Positions 61,134 through 64,000 of a stretch of DNA of 64,000 nucleotides are shown in pieces. A program made the position numbers and the translations under genes. This DNA is from Halanaerobium congolense. Its GTDB lineage: Bacteria > Bacillota > Halanaerobiia > Halanaerobiales > Halanaerobiaceae. Below the pieces are notes generated by a model. The model was not told where the DNA came from and ran no database searches. It saw only the letters and a list, made by a program, of their open reading frames with translations. The stretch lies in NCBI RefSeq assembly GCF_004366375.1, contig NZ_SOEF01000003.1, forward strand, positions 62,001-126,000. Reading direction: 5' to 3'. Each line of letters opens with the position of its first letter. Position 1 is the stretch's first letter.

Positions 61134-61277
61134 AACTCCTGCACCTCCTTTCTGGTTTTAGCCTCCGACAGCATCAACTCTAAACACAACTGTATGAAAT
61201 ACAGCACCAGCATTTAGATCAACTGTCGTGTGTATTTTGCCACAAAAAAGTATACCATAGGCTTGAACTTTAATCAA
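61134..61277 (-). promoter_or_regulatory. rpsB promoter and structured leader (candidate S2 autoregulatory RNA)
   Basis: The minus strand reads TTGATT (61277-61272), 17 bases, TATACT (61254-61249), starting near 61242. The leader of about 109 bases folds into three nested stems: CGACAG / CTGTCG (61223-61228 with 61166-61171), CTAAA / TTTAG (61213-61217 with 61180-61184) and an apical CTGTAT / ATACAG with a 3-base loop (61190-61204). No gene lies here. Feedback by S2 is inferred by analogy with other rpsB operons. Confidence 0.6.
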
Positions 61278-61310
61278 GTCTTTTTTTAAAAATAATTTTT
61301 CTCTAGCAGG

Positions 61311-61339
61311 AAAAAGACTCCTCATTAAATTGAGAAGCC
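61311..61339 (-). terminator. Terminator of codY
   Basis: A 9-bp stem with two G-U pairs (61316-61324 and 61331-61339, 6-base loop) is followed on the minus strand by TTTTTCC. It lies about 20 bases past the codY stop. Confidence 0.8.
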
Positions 61340-61361
61340 TATTAAATCAGTAATACTCATT

Positions 61362-62144
61362 TTATGCTTTTAGTTTTTCTAATTCGTCTAATAAATTATC
61401 ATTAAGAACTTTAATATATGTTCCCTTCATTCCTAATGAGCGGGATTCAATTACCCCAGCACTTTCAAATTTACGCAAAGCATTAACAATAACAGATCTG
61501 GTAATTCCAACTCTATCTGCTACTTTACTTGCTACTAGCAATCCTTCTTCTCCATCTAATTCTTCAAAAATATGTTCAATTGCTTCTAATTCAGAATAAG
61601 AAAGGGTGTCAATTGCAATTTGAACTGCTGCTTTTTTACGAGCCTCTTTTTCTATTCTTTCACTGCGGGAACGTAAAATCTCCATCCCTACAACTGCAGC
61701 TCCATATTCTGCTAAAATTAAGTCTTCATCATTAAAGGCAGAACCATAACGAGCAAGGACTAAGGTCCCTAATCTATCTCCACCACCAACAACTGGTACA
61801 ATTGTTGTTAACTTATCTTCGAATAAGCAGTCGTCACCTTCAGTAAATACACACTTGCCATCTTTTTGCTCAATATTTGATTTTGTTTCTCTAATTCTCA
61901 ATAAACCTTTATTATAGTCTTCAGGAAATTCTCCCTGATCAATAACTGCTTCTTCCATAATATCACATTCAAAGTCGTCTAAGAGGCTGTAACCTAAAAT
62001 CTTTCCTTTTTTACTTGTTACATAAATATTACACTGTACAGCTTCTTTTAAAACATAAGCCATATCCGAAAAGTCAACTGCATTGCCACCTGTTCTCTGT
62101 AATAATCGGTTAATTTTTCTGCTTTTTTCTAATAAACTACCCAT
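61362..62144 (-). CDS. codY: Global regulator CodY
   Basis: This GTP- and branched-chain-amino-acid-responsive repressor of Firmicutes represses nutrient scavenging genes. It has an N-terminal GAF domain (about 1-155) and a C-terminal winged helix-turn-helix with [39 protein letters not shown]. It has 260 aa from the ATG at 62144, 8 bases after GGAGG; an ATG at 62159 contains that site. It follows hslU, the usual hslVU-codY order. The peptidases and importer of this window are plausible targets. Confidence 0.98.
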   Translation of the reverse strand: MGSLLEKSRKINRLLQRTGGNAVDFSDMAYVLKEAVQCNIYVTSKKGKILGYSLLDDFECDIMEEAVIDQGEFPEDYNKGLLRIRETKSNIEQKDGKCVFTEGDDCLFEDKLTTIVPVVGGGDRLGTLVLARYGSAFNDEDLILAEYGAAVVGMEILRSRSERIEKEARKKAAVQIAIDTLSYSELEAIEHIFEELDGEEGLLVASKVADRVGITRSVIVNALRKFESAGVIESRSLGMKGTYIKVLNDNLLDELEKLKA

Positions 62145-62172
62145 TGTTATCTCCTCCATTTTCAGTTTTAAA

Positions 62173-63570
62173 TTATAAAATATATTTACTTAAGTCTTTA
62201 TTTGCAACAACATCTTTCAACTTATCATTTACATAGTCAACATTTATTTCTATTTCTTCTCGTCCCATACCTGGAGCTTCAAAAGAAAGATCTTCTAACA
62301 GTTTTTCCATAATTGTATGCAGCCTTCTGGCTCCAATATTTTCTGTTTCTTCATTGATATCGTAAGCAAAACTTGATATTTCTTCAACCGCATCTTCAGT
62401 AAAGTTAATAGTTATGCCTTCAGTCTCTAATAAAGCCTTGTACTGTTTGACTAAAGAGTTTTGCGGGAGAAGTAGTATATCCTTGAAATTTTCCCGGCTA
62501 AGGCTGTCTAAATTAACCCTCAGCGGAAATCTACCCTGTAGTTCAGGTATTAGATCTGCTGGTGAAGAAACATGAAAGGCACCGGCAGCAATGAAAAGAA
62601 TATGATCAGTTTTAACTGAACCATGTTTGGTGCTCACAGTTGAACCTTCTACAATTGGCAGAATATCTCTCTGTACACCCTGTCTTGAAACTTCAGGGCC
62701 AGAATTTGATTCTCTACCGGCTATCTTATCAATCTCATCTAAAAAAATAATCCCATCTTCTTCAACTTTTTCAATTGCTTCAGCTTTAACCTGATCCATA
62801 TCTATTAATTTTTGAGCTTCTTCATCTTTGAGTATTTCTTTAGCCTGAGCAATAGTAATTTTTTTCTTCTGTTTTTTATTAGGAAATATATTGCCCAACA
62901 TATCCTGAAAGTTAATACCCATCTCTTCTACACCTGAGCCAGAAAAGACTTCCATCATCTGAGTATTACTTTCTTCAACCTCTATTTCTATTTTTTGGTC
63001 ATCAAGCTTGCCTTCTTTTATTCTGTCATACATTCTTTTTCTTCTAGCAGCAATTCTTTCATCTACATTTTCATTATTTTTTTTAACGTCATCAACTAAA
63101 TTAGAATAGTAATCATCCTGTTTTTTGCTTTTACCAGGCAGCATTTTATTTACAATCCTTTGAATAGCCTGTTTTTCGGCTTCAATTTCAACTTCTTCCA
63201 TTTTTTCTTCTCTGACCATTCTAATTGCTGATTCTGTCAGATCTCTAATCATTGATTCGACATCACGACCTACATAACCGACTTCAGTAAATTTAGTAAC
63301 TTCTATTTTAATAAAGGGCGCTCTGGCAATTTTAGCAAGTCTACGGGCAATCTCTGTTTTACCAACACCAGTCGGTCCAATCATTAAAATGTTTTTCGGA
63401 ATAATTTCATCCTTCATATCATCTTTTACCAATTTTCGTCTATATCTATTTCTTAAAGCTATTGCCACTGATTTTTTAGCCTTATTCTGTCCAATTATAT
63501 ATTTATCTAATTCAGCAACGATTTCTTTGGGTGTTAGTTGATTATTCACCTGCTTTAGACTCACCTCCAT
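62173..63570 (-). CDS. hslU: ATP-dependent protease ATPase subunit HslU (ClpY)
   Basis: This AAA+ unfoldase feeds substrates to HslV. It has an N-terminal [17 protein letters not shown], Walker [10 protein letters not shown] (about 69-77), an inserted I-domain (about 110-235), Walker B IIFLDEID and the sensor/C-terminal region with [16 protein letters not shown] ending SKYIL, which docks into HslV. Its 465 aa are standard. The ATG (63570) follows GAGGAG and overlaps the hslV end. Confidence 0.98.
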   Translation of the reverse strand: MEVSLKQVNNQLTPKEIVAELDKYIIGQNKAKKSVAIALRNRYRRKLVKDDMKDEIIPKNILMIGPTGVGKTEIARRLAKIARAPFIKIEVTKFTEVGYVGRDVESMIRDLTESAIRMVREEKMEEVEIEAEKQAIQRIVNKMLPGKSKKQDDYYSNLVDDVKKNNENVDERIAARRKRMYDRIKEGKLDDQKIEIEVEESNTQMMEVFSGSGVEEMGINFQDMLGNIFPNKKQKKKITIAQAKEILKDEEAQKLIDMDQVKAEAIEKVEEDGIIFLDEIDKIAGRESNSGPEVSRQGVQRDILPIVEGSTVSTKHGSVKTDHILFIAAGAFHVSSPADLIPELQGRFPLRVNLDSLSRENFKDILLLPQNSLVKQYKALLETEGITINFTEDAVEEISSFAYDINEETENIGARRLHTIMEKLLEDLSFEAPGMGREEIEINVDYVNDKLKDVVANKDLSKYIL

Positions 63571-64000
63571 TTAACTCCTCTAAAGTAATATTTTCATTAG
63601 TATAAATACAAATAGAAGCCGCTATTTTGAGTGCTTCACTGGCTATATCCCCCGCATTCAGGTCTTGAGCATGGTTTAATAGTGCTGTAGCAGCCGCTCT
63701 TGCATAAGGGCCACCAGAACCAATAGCAGAAATATCGCCATCAGGTTCAATCACATCACCATTACCTGAAATAATAAGGATTTCATCCAGATCTGCAACA
63801 ATTAGCAAAGCTTCAAGTTTTCTCAAAATTTTATCTGTCCGCCATTCTTTGGCCAGCTCAACTGCTGCCCGCTGTAGACTTCCGTGATATTCCTCTAATT
63901 TCCCCTCAAATTTCTCAAAAAGGGTAAAGGCATCCGCAGATGTTCCGGCAAATCCAGCTAAAATTTTACCATTATATAATCTTCTGACTTTTCTGGCTGT
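63542..64000 (-). CDS. hslV: ATP-dependent protease subunit HslV (ClpQ), partial
   Basis: This is the proteolytic chamber of HslUV, a threonine protease. The frame is open to the window edge, so the N-terminus with the catalytic residue is missing. About 152 codons remain, including [30 protein letters not shown] and [15 protein letters not shown], all typical of HslV. The 3' end overlaps hslU by 29 bases. Reading from an internal TTG at 63826 would give only a fragment; the real gene continues upstream. Confidence 0.96.
   Translation of the reverse strand, partial: TARKVRRLYNGKILAGFAGTSADAFTLFEKFEGKLEEYHGSLQRAAVELAKEWRTDKILRKLEALLIVADLDEILIISGNGDVIEPDGDISAIGSGGPYARAAATALLNHAQDLNAGDIASEALKIAASICIYTNENITLEELNGGESKAGE

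Noticed and set aside
63542-63826. A complete 94-aa gene starting at 63826
   Set aside because: It is only the C-terminal part of hslV; the frame continues open to the window edge with HslV sequence.
1-64000. CRISPR array, prophage, insertion sequence, tRNA or rRNA genes
   Set aside because: I found no regularly spaced repeats, integrase or transposase frames, cloverleaf patterns or rRNA-like stretches.

Overview
The window is about 64 kb of a low-GC (roughly one-third G+C) bacterial chromosome. It reads as an anaerobic, halophilic Firmicute of the Halanaerobium type. The evidence is the CodY-HslUV cluster, PolC-type replicase, RNase J, aggaggtg-type ribosome binding sites, frequent TTG starts, a desulforedoxin, and a solute-binding protein with an ordinary signal peptide rather than a lipobox. 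The genus is my inference from overall character, not from a database match. All genes but two run on the minus strand; the exceptions are ylbF (15518) and an alpha/beta hydrolase (20257).

Region 1 (1-5400) is a BMP-family nucleoside-type ABC importer (two permeases, double ATPase, binding protein) preceded by a GntR/UTRA regulator that has a near-perfect promoter and a dyad operator. Region 2 (5389-10570) holds ftsK/spoIIIE, uppP and rnj (RNase J). Region 3 (10572-31300) is a mixed metabolic stretch: asd, an EamA exporter, an RNA methyltransferase, acylphosphatase, a glutaredoxin-flavoprotein fusion, peptidases (PepV, PepF), PatB, Ogt, a secreted flavoprotein with SLH-like repeats, AsnS, desulforedoxin, and the threonine operon dut-thrB-hom-like-ask. 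Two gene remnants, a nicotinamidase and an M18 aminopeptidase, sit at ends of genes here.

Region 4 (31307-64000) is mostly the conserved information-processing and envelope supercluster. In transcription order it runs hslV-hslU-codY / rpsB-tsf-pyrH-frr-orf-uppS-cdsA-(AI-2E permease)-dxr-rseP-ispG-proS-polC / rimP-nusA-rnpM(ylxR)-infB-rbfA-nrnA-truB-ribF / rpsO-pnp-nfo-dinG-like-sleB-like. Rho-independent terminators and candidate ribosomal-protein leaders (S2, S15) divide it.

I see no CRISPR array, prophage, insertion sequence, tRNA or rRNA. The window is largely housekeeping. The most unusual items are a homoserine dehydrogenase homologue missing its glycine-rich motif and catalytic lysine, a 26-bp perfect palindrome placed exactly between a strong Shine-Dalgarno and the pepV start, a RadC-type JAMM domain fused to a DinG-type helicase, a glutaredoxin/AhpF-like fusion, a surface-type flavoprotein, and a REP-like 38-bp palindrome behind polC.
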